Positions 52,920-64,000 are shown, counted from the first letter of the stretch. The stretch: DNA of 64,000 nucleotides from Gymnothorax reevesii (GCA_029721435.1 CM056576.1:67785876-67849875); one strand, 5' to 3'. Made by a program: numbers and translations. Notes: generated by a model from the letters alone, not told the origin.

Positions 52920-53635
52920 GCAGTGACAGCTAGTGAACTAAAAATTGATGAAGTGCAGAACATCCCTTGAAAGTAATGATTAGTCTTCACCTGTTATAAA
53001 TCATTCATTTAAATTAACATTAAATAAACTCTGAAAATACTCAAAATTCTCAGGTGTGGCCTTTTCAAAAATGAGGTAACACAAGGAAGAAAACACGTCA
53101 TTTTGACCTGAATTTGAATTTCGATGGGCATTATTCATTTGAAGATACTAATTTTCACTCTCTTTGTTGAAATTAAACAATCGTGAATTTTTTCAAGGTC
53201 ACTGGCCTAAAAATATCACCAAAAACTTTGACATTTTGCTTTGTCTTATCAACTATTTCAGCTAAAGGCCCCTAATTATTAGCTCACGCCGCATGAGTGG
53301 CGTGGGAGTTATGGTATCGGGCTTCATCTGTGCGTGTGTCCGTCAACAAAAACCTTCAACATTTTGCTTTATGTTAATGGTGGGATCTGGGGCTGCCAGT
53401 GCCCTATATTTATCAATGAAGAACTTGTGAATCAAGGAAAATGTCTGAAAACAGATAAAGACCAAGTAATGCTTGCATTATAATGAGCAAAACTGGCTAC
53501 TCCTGATGGTCCCGACTGTTTTTGATGTTCAAGTAAAGTTAATTAAATGACTGAAAACAGATCAAGACCAAACATTATATTCAGGGGATGGTCTAGGCTT
53601 CACCAATTTCCATTTTTCCAGGTGCCACTTACGCT
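52920..53635. mobile_element. Old, diverged copy of the 43555 hAT MITE family
   Basis: The left side has CAGTGACAGCTAGTGAACTA, GCAGAACATCCCTTGAAAGT, AATGATTAGTC and ATCATTCATTTAAATTA. The right side has AATGACTGAAAACAGATCAAG and GGATGGTCTAGGCTTCACC...GGTGCCACTT. Both match the arms of the MITE at 43555-44142 in the same order. A GCTCACGCCGCATGAGTGGCG repeat (53281) is inserted in it. No target duplication is left. Confidence 0.7.
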
Positions 53636-54066
53636 GAGGTGCTCAAGTATGTGAACAATGGCCATTTTTATAGGGCTGCAATCAAAGACCCTGGAGCTAA
53701 AAGTACTAAAGTCACAAAATGCACATTTTGAGAAAATTGAGGGAATCGACTTAGGTAACTATAAAAGCCATTTTCCCACCCTCACCACACGGTATGTGAA
53801 AATATTACTTCAGCACGTTTAGCAGTTTTCTCTTTAATGCCAACACTGATTTACATTCATATGCACAAATTGATGTAAATGCCCTCAAATTAAAGCTGCC
53901 ACTGGCAGCCTGCACTTTCAGTTTAGGATTTACAACCATATACACCAATTAGCCATAATATTATCACAGTAAAATTTATGCAATTCACTGTACATACCTC
54001 CAGCAATGGTATGACAATATTGTTAAAAAAGAAAAGAAAAAAAAAGAATATATATATATATATATA

Positions 54067-54611
54067 CACACTGCCGGGCCAAAAAAAAAGTCGCACACTC
54101 AAATATTTAGTTGGAACCCCTGTAGCTTTGATTACAGTGCATATTCGTCTTGTCATTGTTTTGACAACGATATGCAATGCCAGAACATTTCTTTTCGATC
54201 AGAAATGCCATGATTTTTGTCCAAGATCTTGTCTTCTCGACATAATGGTTGAACAACTCGGTGGTCTTGAGCACATCCCAATAACTTTTATTATGTTCAA
54301 GGTCAGGACTTTGTGGTGGAAAATTTGTTTGTGAAAATGATTGCTCCTGCTTGGTTTTGTCACTCATGGTTTTCTTTGCTAAATACAGGCCAATAACTTG
54401 CCCGTTCTGAAATACTGTAACATCTTTTCCACCATCAGGGAATGTGTTTTCTGACATGATTTTTTAAGAAATGAATAGCGAAGCGCTTCATCAGTCAGGG
54501 GAAAAATGATTATTGCCATCTGAAACATATTAATAACCGCAATAATGATCCAATTTTAGAATTTGTTCATTAACTTCCAAACGGTGACTTTTTTTTTGGC
54601 CGGGCAGTGTA
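54067..54611. mobile_element. Tc1-type MITE next to an lpin1 exon
   Basis: Inverted ends ACACTGCCGGGCCAAAAAAA / ACACTGCCCGGCCAAAAAAA in TATATA flanks. The minus strand retains the end of a Tc1 transposase (NFPPQSPDLEHNKSYWDVLK; the family has SPDLNPIE..W). It lies in the 2.4-kb lpin1 intron, its right end 71 bp from the donor side of the exon at 54683. Confidence 0.83.
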
Positions 54612-54682
54612 TATATATATATTTATATGAAAACATTTTATAAAATGCACAATATCACTGCAAAGTCTTTCGCATTACTTAC

Positions 54683-54776
54683 TTGGTTCCAATCTTAACC
54701 ACAAGGCTTGGGTCATCAATGATGGATGGATTTTCAACAAATTGCTGATAGGATATTGCTTTTTCTTGAAATTTCT
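54683..54776 (-). CDS. lpin1: lpin1 internal exon (start of conserved central region)
   Basis: Lipin-1 is a Mg-dependent phosphatidate phosphatase that makes diacylglycerol at the ER membrane and also acts as a nuclear co-regulator. Read on the minus strand, this 94-bp exon encodes a segment containing SYQQFVENPSIIDDPSLVVK, which matches the well conserved lipin-1 stretch just upstream of the YNWTTAAP motif. The acceptor follows a pyrimidine-rich tract ending CATCAAG, and the donor is a consensus AA|GTAAGT. It enters in phase 1 and leaves in phase 2, and the phase 2 exit matches the next exon at 52301-52232. It is the most 5' lpin1 exon I could find here; the preceding exon was searched for and not seen up to 64000. 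A Tc1-type MITE ends about 70 bp downstream of its donor. Confidence 0.93.
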
Positions 54777-55095
54777 CTTGATGATAAGAAAGATAAAATA
54801 ATTCCATGAACAGAAAATTCACTTCAGTTGCATCAACAAAATCCAATGGCATTTAAATCAGTATGTTTTGATTCCCTTTGTCAACGTTTACGTATTAGGC
54901 TTAGATTAAGGCATAACTTATACTCATGGGCCGCTTTGATTGATACACCAGCATGTTTACACCAATTGCCAGCTCTACCAGTTATGAAATCATGTAGCTG
55001 CCCCCCAATATAAATACTAAATCATGGCAATGTGATTTGATGTTTGGCCTTAGCATGGTGGTCAACATACATAAAATGAGCTTATAATTATCAAA

Positions 55096-55652
55096 TTTTG
55101 CAGAGATGCCAAGTCTCACGCATTAGGCGTGAGTTTCTCCTCTTAACGGTATTCATGTTCCTTTGCCATAGTCAGCAATTATTCAATCAACAGGCACTGA
55201 AGAAATTCACTCCTGGATTTTAAGTCATTGTGCATCAAGTTAAACAGTTTCACGTGCATTACGGTGGATTTCCCCACTAGTGACATGGAAATCGATTATG
55301 ACTCGGGAATTCTCAGGCTTGTCTTTACTGAGGGATTGGAAGCAATGGAATTGCATGAAGACATTTCAAATGGTCTTATTTCATTAAAACAATTTTAACT
55401 ATCATGAAACTTAAGGATTCTTTCCAATCCCTGAGTAAAGAGAAACACGGGAAGTCCAGAGTCATAATCACTTTCCATGTTACTTGTGGCGAGGTGCACC
55501 TTTATGCAAGTGAAACGGAAACTTCAATGCTCAAGGATTTTAATACCGCGTGAGAATCTCATTAAGCATTCAATGAATAATTACGGACCACGGTGAATAA
55601 GCCTAAAAAATGCATGAGACCTACGCCGAATGCGTGACGCTTGGCATCTCTG
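55096..55652. mobile_element. hAT-like MITE with CAGAGATGCCAAG ends
   Basis: The left end CAGAGATGCCAAGTCTCACG and the inverted right end CAGAGATGCCAAGCGTCACG, with arms continuing CATT(A/C)GGCGT. No clear duplication. Internal blocks AGCAATTATTCAATCAAC, GGAAGCAATGGAATTGCAT and CATTTCAAATGGTCTTATTT recur in the centre of the MITE at 43555. Confidence 0.72.
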
Positions 55653-55869
55653 ATTGTCGTACACGTTTTCTGTAGTGGTACACAAGAGGTAGCCCTTATC
55701 AGCATATGAGCAGAATTCATGACGGCATATGCAATGTGTAAAATGTAAATAAAAGCAGCAAGCAGTTATTAGCAAATCATTTAAAAAAGCACAAAGACTA
55801 CATTTTAGTGATGTTTTAACTCTTCAGCATTATTTTTCGAAAATAATAGCTATTTCAAAATAGGAACAG

Positions 55870-56060
55870 TAAAATCACCTATACCTTTTAATAACACTCA
55901 ATAGTCTTTTTGGAACTGAGGACACATTTTTTTCAAGTTTTACATTGAAATTTGTCCCCACTCTTGTTAGACATAGGACTTCAGCTGGTCAACAGACTGG
56001 GATCTGAGTCTGATTTTCCGCTTCATTAACTGCTGCACATTTTCAGACAAATCAGATACG
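55870..56060 (-). mobile_element. Mariner/Tc1 relic
   Basis: TAATAACACTCAATAGTC, TTTTGGAACTGAGGACAC and AGGACTTCAGCTGGTCAACA parallel the segment at 60950-61070 of the complete element (GACACTCAGTAAATGTTTGG, GAACTGAGGAGACCA, AAGTTGTTCAACAGTC), i.e. the carboxy terminus of the same kind of transposase. No ends. Confidence 0.55.
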
Positions 56061-56724
56061 CATTTTTAAAGGAGGGCACCTTGAGAGAAAGTGAACATCA
56101 AGAGTAAGAAAAGTGTGGGAGGGAAAAGTGGGGAAAAGTAAGCACATAATCACACACACACAGTGAGTATTCATGGAAGGAGTGCCCTTTTTTAAAAATA
56201 AAACCGTGTATCTGATTTGTTTGTAAATTGGTGCTTTAGCAGATTGAATACATTCTGAATGAAGTTTTCCATTTAAAATTTGGTAGCCAAAATGAAAATT
56301 CAGGAAAATTAGCAGAACAAATTATCAGTGAAAATTTGGCGAATTTCAGATTGGGGAACTTTGGGATGGCCAGTACTGTAATCCTATACTTCATCCAGAC
56401 TGCATATGGGGCTTGGCTTAATTACACTGCACCTCGTTAAACAGGTAGTACTGGTAATTTGCATAATTAATTGCTGTTTGGACTGCAGCACTGGAGGAGG
56501 TCTTTAATGAGGCATGTGTTCTCACTGTCATCACACCTCCACTTTGTTCTGGTGTGAGCATAGGCCTAACAGACAAACTTCGGTCTACCTCGGTGAAATT
56601 TTCCGAAGGAATGCCGATGTGGTTGCTGAACTTCAGTGGGCCAGACAATCCTCTGTGTGTCTTGGGAAAATTTAAACGAGGTTTACTGAGGTGTTGTAAA
56701 CCGGACAGACTTCTTGTTGTGTTC

Positions 56725-57430
56725 CAGGGTCTTGGGCCTTTGGCCAGGACAGTATTTCTGGGTTTAACAGTTTCTTGTGCCAGGTTTCATAGTTCATGTC
56801 ATTCTCATGTTACAGTTTCTTGTATCAGGATTTCACGTTTCATAGTTAATGTTTGTTGTTCATGTTTTTACTTTTCCATGTTTTGTGTCTTACCCAGCCA
56901 CTCCACCGCTTGTCTGCGTTCTGCCCCATGTCTTCGTTTTTGCACATTTCAAAGCTCTGGTTGGCTTTGGTATTTCCCCCTTCCTTCTGTGCTGGATTCA
57001 GGGCTGCCTAAGCTTAATTGACAATTTATCTGGAGTCGGTGGAAGTTGGCTGGCAGACAGAGTCTCGAGTTTCACAGTGTTTCATATCCCCGAGTTTCAC
57101 GCCCTTGTGTTTTATGTCCCCGAGTTTCACGCCCTTGTGGTTTGTGCAGTACGTCTTTACGTCTTTCTTATAGCCAAGCCAAGTTCTTGTTGTTTGTATT
57201 CTAAGCCTGATTATCCTTTTCTGTTCGTGGTTTTCTTCCTGGAGGTTCCAGTGGTTTTTTTTTTTTGTCGTTTTGGACTTTTTAGTTTTCAGCTCTGTGA
57301 AGCTTACTTTAGTTGGATTTTTGCAACCCTTTGGGCCGAGTTTTTTTTTGGCCCTCGTGCCTGTTTTCTTTTGCTTTAATAAACTCCCTGTTCTCCTGCA
57401 TCTCGCTCTTGGTGTCTCACTGATCTTGCA
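56725..57430 (+). repeat. LTR-like segment with poly(A) signal
   Basis: Pyrimidine-rich sequence with a direct repeat of about 32 bp (57088-57150, CCCCGAGTTTCACGCCCTTG twice). It ends with TTTAATAAACTCCCTGTTCT and GCATCTCGCTCTTGGTGTCT, the R-U5 style of fish gypsy LTRs. The 5' end was not identified. The long open frames here reflect the low stop-codon density of CT-rich DNA. Confidence 0.45.
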
Positions 57431-59100
57431 TCACTTCTAGAAACCTTGGTAAAACTTTTCTAAGGTTAACCAAGTTGGCCTCAAATCTTCAGCAAACCTC
57501 GGAGCATTGTAAGTTTTTGTAGGTATTTCTCGGAAAAAGGTGCACTTTCTCGGTTACTACTTTCTTGGTGCTACTAATGAAGTGAACAGAGGATTTTTAA
57601 CTTGCACACAGAATAACCAAGCCTCTTTGGACAATTAAAATTTCTTTTGTTTCTCAGACAGGTGTGGTACCATGTTCGCAGTACCAATAGCTGACATATA
57701 ACAGCTCAATCTTAATGTTCACATATAAAGCAGATAAACATATGTTTAACACGTATGTGAGGAAAGAATACAAAGTAGGCAGATTTACTGTTTCAAGTGT
57801 TACATGAACGTTGTTCAGCTGGGTGAGTGAAACGTCGCTTGTATGTTCATTCCAGTTTTTCAATTATCTGCTACTTAAATAAAATGGTGTAAAGCTCCAG
57901 ATTTTTGTCTTTGCCATCATGTTCCAAGGCCATATTGAATTGAGCAGTTAAAGTATGCCTGTATCACTAATCTTATCTGTGGCCCGGGGAGACCTTAAGC
58001 TACAATTACATTTGCGTGCCAATATAAGACGGATATAATGCAGGAGAGAAAGGAGGCGTTACCCGTGTTAGTTTTAGATATGAAAATATTACTATATGTC
58101 ACTTGAATTATTTTAGATGGATTATGCACAACATTATTTCACCTTAACCTTGAATGAAATGTGCTGTTTGCTTGCCTGAAATAGCATTTCAGCTGCATAA
58201 AAAAATGCGCACCTCAGGCTAAAAAAATTATGTTTACAAGCGCAAATGTTTGTGTTCCAAAAGATTTTTCAAGAAAAGGCCTGTAATAGCAGTGTAGAGT
58301 CTAATTTGAGAATTCATTCATTCTGAGATGAAACAGGTGTCACTAATTGTCCTTCATTAACCCTTTATTGGGCGAGGAACCATATTTGGTAACTTCAGTC
58401 GGCATTTAAAGTGGCACCCCCAAGCCTCTCCATGAAGCAGTAGACCAGCGGTGATTTTTCCCAGCCAAAGAAAATCAGGCTATATCACAGGCAGTGACTA
58501 TAGGGTGCTCAACCAATCAGCAGTGGCCTAGAGCGTCTCAAACTCCTTTTCTTCTCCAGACTTCTCACATTGTGGTTGTGTGCCCTTACCCAGTCCCACT
58601 CACAAGGACCAAACATCAGAACTCACGAAAGAAAACTGATGAGAACTCACGCATTATAAAGTTGAAAAGGCTTGCTAGAAGTTGAGATAGGTGGTTGTGT
58701 AGGATTTCGAGAAATTAGTGAGGTTTTGCGCGAAAAACTAAAAATTTGGTAGTGAGGCCATATTTGATCATACGCCCTTTTCACCTAAGCCAAGAGCAAG
58801 TGATGGTTAGACTATTTATGGACATACGCCCAACGTGCGGTACCTTGTAAGACTGTGCTTCTTTTCACACATTGTTATAAAATGTATTACCTTCTAAATT
58901 GCAGAATAAAATGGGCCTTTCCAAACATTGTGTGGAGGAGCAACAATTTGATTTAAAGGGGGAAAAAACGGATAAAAGAAGTGCAGAAAATTATGGGATG
59001 CTCTTCTAAAATTATCTTAAATGCTTCAAAACGGCAATAAAAACCTGAAACACAGAGAAGGAAATGAGCAACTACTGTTAAAACGGATTCAGGGATAGTC
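57431..59100. other. Intronic or upstream sequence without recognised elements
   Basis: No convincing open frame, exon or repeat. The preceding lpin1 exon was specifically searched for here and not seen. Confidence 0.4.
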
Positions 59101-59164
59101 AGAATGGCAAAAATTCAGCCAATCAACACCTCCAGAAAAATGAGACATGGTATAAAATTACCTT

Positions 59165-59515
59165 TAAGCGCTGATAAAGTCAGCAGATGTTTGATCAAAG
59201 CTAAGCTAACAGAAAGAAGCCCCCATAAAGCACCATTGTTGAAAAAATGGCACGTGCAGAATTGATTAAAACACATTGATTGGCTCAAAGAGAAATGGTG
59301 TAACATTCTGTGGACTGATGGGGGTAAAATTGTTCGAGTCTAGTGGTCGTATGAAAGTATGAAAGTATGTACAGTACCCCCGGGTACTGAATTCAAGCCA
59401 CAGTGCACTGTGAAGACAGTATAAGTCATGGTATGAGGATGTTTTTCATACAGTGGTGTTGGGCCTAGTCATCGTATACTAGGGATTAAGGATCAGTTTC
59501 AATTAATCGAAATGC
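59165..59515 (+). pseudogene. Tc1 transposase relic
   Basis: Scattered frames give KRNGV.FCGLMG (family WCNILWTDES), YVQYP, GTEFKPQCTVKTV, and GCFSYSGVGP (family WGCFSYSGVGP). Stops and frameshifts are frequent. The plus strand runs opposite to lpin1. No terminal repeats were recognised. Confidence 0.6.
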
Positions 59516-60104
59516 AAAATCAAAATCATATTATTTTTGTCCCTTTCTCACCAGCTGTTTTTCTCGCTCCTTTTAATTTCTGTTCGTCACCCCCCACTAG
59601 TGCATAATTATTTTTTTTACCCACAATCCTAAATTTGTATCTTTTTTTTTTTTAGTTTGCTTGTTTTATCCACAAGTTGTAATGTAATGTGAAGTTCAAA
59701 CGCAGTCCCGGAAATTCACTAAGATGATTTTTAAAATCAGGAAATGAATAACACATTTCTGAAAAATATTTTGTTTTTATTAAATGTTTTTATTACATTT
59801 TTGAAGCTTACCATGTTCCAGTTTCTACACTTTCAAGTAATGGTTACTTGCACGCTTTGCAGACCATTTCATCTGCAACGTACACTTTTTTCCCTGCTGC
59901 AAGGCAAATATGGTCTTTTAATAGAAATTTGCCAAGATTCAAGGACATCTGCCTTTTACCCTCTAGCGTACGGCATGTATTTGAATGTATGTCCAAGTGA
60001 ACGGCGTATATTGAATACATACGAGGCAGTCAGACGGGACCTGCACGTGTGTGAGCAGACGATCTGTTCCGATGGCCGGGAACCACGTATTTGAGCGTAT
60101 GCTG

Positions 60105-60395
60105 GATGGTGTGTGGTATGCAACTGCTGCGAGGCGATTGCCGTGAATGATTATGTACCGCTATTGGGTCAGACTAATGAAGTACCTGATCGCTCATTGG
60201 CTGTGCATCCTGATTTCAAAATATGATGTAAATAAATACATTTTTAACGTCCAGGCACCTAAGTCAAAACATATAGGCAACTGCTTCAATTGGTATATAA
60301 GCCGAGGTTTTTCAGCACATTTGGCTTTCATATCTTGCAATAAAATAATCAACAACCAACTGAACTAAACTCTCACATCTTCTACTTCAGGATAT
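60105..60395 (+). repeat. LTR-like segment with TATA box and poly(A) signal
   Basis: GGTATATAAGCC at about 60292 (TATA-like) followed 45 bp later by AATAAAATAA, and an end near TCTCACATCTTCTACTTCA. The compact promoter-to-poly(A) layout is typical of LTRs. Ends are tentative. It is followed immediately by a 54-codon open frame. Confidence 0.4.
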
Positions 60396-60400
60396 GAGTC

Positions 60401-60565
60401 ATGTCACGACAAGTTGATCTAGCCAATCGGTTCGCGTCCAGTGAGTCTGACCATGAACCGAAGTCGCCAGCTCCAAACAGACTCCTTGAAGGACACTTCT
60501 TGGAGAGCCATCCACCTACAGCAAAGACCCTGATCACCGCGGAGACAGTACATTGTCTGTTCTAA
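60401..60565 (+). CDS. Short open frame after an LTR-like segment, unknown
   Basis: 54 codons starting MSRQVDLANRFASSESDHEP and ending HCLF. The ATG is about 10 bp after the presumed LTR end and about 100 bp after a TATA-like box. It could be the start of a gag gene cut short, since unrelated sequence follows. I do not recognise a family, and chance cannot be excluded at this length. Confidence 0.25.
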   Translation: MSRQVDLANRFASSESDHEPKSPAPNRLLEGHFLESHPPTAKTLITAETVHCLF

Positions 60566-60703
60566 TGACCAGGTTCACCGTGAGTCAGATGTGACACTTG
60601 CAAAGGTAGTTTGCGCGTCAAACCATGTAATAAACAGTGCCACATGAAATGGGTGAACTGGAATGAGACGGAGTGATTTTATATATTTTTGTGTATTCAT
60701 TTA

Positions 60704-62301
60704 CAAAACCCAAAACCAGTGAAGTTGGCACGTAATGTAAATCGTAGATAAAAACAGAATACAATGATTTTCAAATCCTTTTCAACTTATAATCAATTGA
60801 ATACACTGCAAAGACAAGATGTTTAATGTTCAAACTGAGAAACTTTTTTTTTTTTTGGCAAATAATCATTAACTTAGAATTTAAAGACAGCAACACATTG
60901 CAAAAAAGGTGGCACAGGGGCCTTTTTACCACTGTGTTACGTCGCCTTTCCTTTTAACGACACTCAGTAAATGTTTGGGAACTGAGGAGACCAATTTTTG
61001 AAGCTTTTCAGGTGGAACTCTTTCCCATTCTTGCTTGATGTACAGCTTAAGTTGTTCAACAGTCCGTTGTCGTATTTTACACTTCATAATGCGCCGCACA
61101 TTTTCAATGGGAGACAGGTCTGGACTACAGGCAGGTCAGTCTAATACCCACACTCTTTTACTACGGAGCCATGCTGTTGTAACACATGCAGAATGTGGCT
61201 TGGCATTGTATTGCTGAAATAAACAGGGGCGTCCATGAAAAAGACGTTGCTTGGATGGAAACATATGTTGCACCAAAACCTGTATGTATCTTTCAGCATT
61301 AATGGTGCCTTCACATATGTATAAGTTGCCTATGCCTTGGGCACTAATACACCCCCATACCATCACAGATGCTGGCTTTTGAACTTTGCGCCTATAACAG
61401 TCCGGATGGTTCTTTTCCTCTTTGGTCCGGAGGACACGACGTCCACAGTTTCCAAAAACAATTTGAAATGTGGACTCGTCAGACCACAGAACACTTTTCC
61501 ACTTTGCATCAGTCCATCTTAGATGAGCTTGGGCCCAGCGAAGCCGGCGGCGTTTCTGGGTGCTGTTGATAAATGGCTTTCGCTTTGCATTGTAGAGTTT
61601 TAACTTGCACTTGCAGATGTAACGACAAACTGTAGTTACTGACAGTTATTTTCTGAAGTGTTCCTGAGCCCATGTGGTGATGTCCTTTACACACTGATGT
61701 CGGTTTTTGATGCAGTACCGCCTGAGGGATCGAAGGTCACGGGCATTCAATGTTGGTTTTCAGCCTTGTCGCTTACGCGCAGTGATTTTTCCAGATTCAC
61801 TGAACCTTTTGACGATATTACGGACCGTAGATGATGAAATCCCTAAATTTCTTGCAATAGCTCGTTGAGGAATGTTGTTTTGAAACTGTTCGACAATCAG
61901 CTCACGCATTTGTTCACTAAGTGGTGACCCTTGCCCCATCCTTGTTTGTGAATGACTGAGCATTTCAGGGAAGCTGCTTTTATACCCAATCATGGTACCC
62001 ACCTGTTCCCAATTAGCCCGTTCACCTGTGGGATGTTCCAAATAAGTGTTTGATAAGCATTCCTCAACTCTCTCAGTCTTTTTTGTCACTTGTGCCAGCT
62101 TTTTTGAAACATGTTGCAGGCATCAAATTCCAAATTAGCTAATATTTGCAAAAAATTACAAAGTTTACCTGCTGATCATTAAGTAACTTGTCTTTGCAGT
62201 GTATTCAATTGAATATAGGTTGAAAAGTATTTGCAAATCATTGTATTCTGTTTTTATTTATGATTTACGCAATGTGCCAACTTCACTGGTTTTGAGTTTT
62301 G
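60704..62301 (-). mobile_element. Tc1/mariner element, full length with TA flanks
   Basis: Inverted ends CAAAACCCAAAACCAGTGAA / CAAAACTCAAAACCAGTGAA. Homology runs over 100 bp, including CAGAATACAATGATTT-type and ATTGAATACACTGCAAAGAC sequence. The flanking TA dinucleotides are at 60702-60703 and 62302-62303. Length 1598 bp. The transposase is on minus with few lesions, so this is the youngest Tc1/mariner copy in the window. Confidence 0.92.
60940..62089 (-). pseudogene. Tc1/mariner transposase, lightly damaged
   Basis: Amino-terminal helix-turn-helix: RAIARNLGISSSTVRNIVKR and SESGKITARKRQG (62089-61760). The middle is at 61694-61509. The DDE/D core at 61366-61136 has [28 protein letters not shown] and CLFQQYNAKPHSA; the catalytic aspartate of QQDNAKPH is replaced by tyrosine. 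The carboxy terminus continues towards 60940. At least two frameshifts plus the D-to-Y change make it inactive. Confidence 0.87.
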
Positions 62302-62759
62302 TATATAGAGTGGAAAATTAAGCATAAAAATTCAGTTTCTATTGTCGTGTTGTGCCATCTTCCAAAAATTGTGGATAAAATACATTTTATAGCAATTATC
62401 ACAGCAAACAGGTGAAGAATGAAATTCTTCCTTGGCGATCTTCACAAGAGCCAGCCAACGATCCCAGACACGGCAACAGAGCACTCCGCACATTTGCAGT
62501 TCCCGGTATGCGGGTCAACAAGCAAGCCCACGTATATACGTTTCCGGTATGCAAGGGGTTAAAGGACATGGGAGATGACACTCTGATTGGCTTTTTTCTT
62601 GTTACGCCCAAAAACATGCCTATGATTAATTAAATGATTAAGTATAACCCCTTTGAACCTTGCACCTTGCATGCACCCTGGTAACTCACCGTTAAAGTAC
62701 CAAAAATGGATTTGGACAAACTCTAAATGTCCGCATTTTGGCTTTTGCTAATTTCATGT

Positions 62760-63190
62760 GATCAGGTCCTCCCTAATGTGTTGCCCCCTTGTAATCAGTC
62801 TGACTGCCTGCACCTGTGTTCAGTTATCATGTGACCTCGCTGAAATGTAAATTAGGTGTCTCTTCACAGCACTTCCTTGTCAGATTGTTTTCTCATGCTA
62901 ACTTGTGCCACGTTCATTTCGCATTGTTCCCCCTCATGATTATCTTTCTGACTGGACCGTCCTTGACATTTGATTTTTGTCTACTCCCTGTACCTCGCCG
63001 CCTTATTGTTTACTAAACCCTTTTTGTCCGACTTAGATTTTTGTGATTGGTGACCTGGTTACGATTCTAGATTTTGCCCATTGGATTCTGATTTTGGATT
63101 GTGGACTCTGTACTGTTGCCTGCTCTGTTGGGGGTTTTCCCCCTTCAGAAATAAAGCCTCCTTTTTGCATTTTAATGGTTCTCGCTTGTG
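62760..63190 (+). repeat. LTR-like segment with poly(A) signal
   Basis: Pyrimidine-rich sequence with CTGCACCTGTGTTCAG, CTGACTGGACCGTCC, GATTCTGATTTTGGATTGTG, and CAGAAATAAAGCCTCC followed by CTCGCTTGTGGTCCC. It has the U3-R-U5 style of fish gypsy LTRs. Probably a solo LTR; ends not fixed. Confidence 0.45.
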
Positions 63191-63404
63191 GTCCCTTTGG
63201 TAAAACCTCACACACTCGTCTTATATGTAATGTTTGCCAAATGTTCACATGTAAGCTTCTAAGATTACTTCTGTACTAAGCTAGTCATAAAGTTTACCTT
63301 GATTTGTAGAATCTCAGCCACAATTGTTCTGAGTGTACTCATAGATTGTGATTAGTCAAGACCATAGATGTAATCTGAGAACAAGGAGCAGTCATGTGAG
63401 CTTG

Positions 63405-63612
63405 TACCATCGGGTCCTCATCAATCCATGCATCACTCCTCCTCGAATCTTTGTGCGCCTTCTTGTCCGATAAGAATCACATCCGGTCTCAAAAAGACAA
63501 AATGGCGCAGGTCAAATTGCTTAAAGCCAGGCTTCCTAAATGGTATTCCGAAACAAACGGGTGATGTCACAGTGGCTACGTCCATCTTTTTATACGGTCT
63601 ATGGTATGGTGT
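63405..63612. repeat. Partial copy of the 44525 element
   Basis: GGTCCTCATCA, AAGAATCACATCCGGTCTCA, AAAGACAAAATGGC, GTGATGTCACAGTGGC and CGTCCATCTTTTTATACGGT follow the same order as 45115-45328. Only the right half is present. Confidence 0.7.
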
Positions 63613-64000
63613 CATGGAAACAAGGCAATGCAAAAGGTAAGATAATATGACTGAGTTGACTGTCTGAAATTGCTCACTACCCACTTCCATCTTGGTCATC
63701 GCTAACCCAAGTGTATTCCCTCTAAGCATCTAGTTCATACAGTGCCGTTTGACAGCCTGAAGATCACGGCCATTCAATATTAGTTTTCCTGCATTGTTAC
63801 TAGTGTACTAGTGTGAAATTATTTAACTTTTTGCCCATGCAGTCTTTCTCGCAGTGGTGCAGCCCTTGCAGTTTTTACTTCTGAAGACTCAGGCCCTGAG
63901 ATGCTCTTTTATGTCTTTTCAGTTAATTACCTGTGGCCAATTAACATATTAGATATTCCAGGTGCATTATTTTTGCATCATAAAACTTTTACAGTCTTTT
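63613..64000. other. Sequence without recognised elements
   Basis: No open frame, exon or repeat recognised up to the window end. Confidence 0.4.

Noticed and set aside
56554..57379. Overlapping open frames of 155 and 176 codons on plus
   Set aside because: They lie in pyrimidine-rich LTR-like sequence with few stop codons, are rich in C, F, V and L, overlap each other in two frames and show no domain.

Overview
The window is a piece of a ray-finned fish genome. Nearly all recognisable repeats are fish-typical: Tc1/mariner, hAT and PIF/Harbinger DNA elements, a Gmr1-like Ty3/gypsy element, a Penelope-like element and L1- and L2-type LINEs. The species cannot be named from the sequence. The only host gene I can support is lipin-1 (lpin1), a phosphatidate phosphatase, on the minus strand. 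Seven consecutive coding exons were found by their conserved protein sequence and matching splice sites. In gene order they lie at 54776-54683, 52301-52232, 37896-37804, about 34771-34721, about 34311-34169, 17379-17231 and 5690-5604. They encode roughly 229 residues of the middle of the protein up to just past the catalytic DIDGT motif. The 5' exons should lie beyond 64000 and the last exons before position 1. Reading frames are open and the phases agree, apart from one uncertain junction at the small exon, so the gene looks functional.

Everything else is intron, and the introns (about 11.5, 16.8 and 14.3 kb for the three largest) are built mainly of transposable elements, many nested. 1-5603: a roughly 290-bp tandem repeat, a tRNA-like SINE head and a broken L1 LINE. 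5691-17230: a decayed Tc1 element split by a hAT element, then a complete PIF/Harbinger transposon (10539-15105) with matching terminal repeats, a TTA target duplication and two uninterrupted convergent genes, then a mariner-like relic. 17380-34168: a Penelope-like retroelement with RT and GIY-YIG domains, split by a piggyBac-type MITE and by a 4.6-kb insertion that itself carries a second, internally deleted Harbinger; a 146-bp satellite; an element with a large inverted repeat; and a Gmr1-like retrotransposon with integrase upstream of reverse transcriptase. 34772-52231: several Tc1 elements carrying hAT foldback MITEs with exact 8-bp duplications, and an L2-like LINE interrupted by a 1.2-kb element of unclear class. 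52302-64000: two short introns or intron parts with MITEs, LTR-like segments, and a nearly complete Tc1 element at 60704-62301.

The most interesting items are the apparently intact Harbinger transposon (two TATA-driven genes, one coding a MADF protein with a glutamine/tyrosine repeat tail), the Gmr1-like element with its unusual pol gene order, the layered insertions whose original target sequence can be recovered exactly, and a 1219-bp element with 2-bp AT duplications. No CRISPR arrays, rRNA genes or intact tRNA genes were seen.
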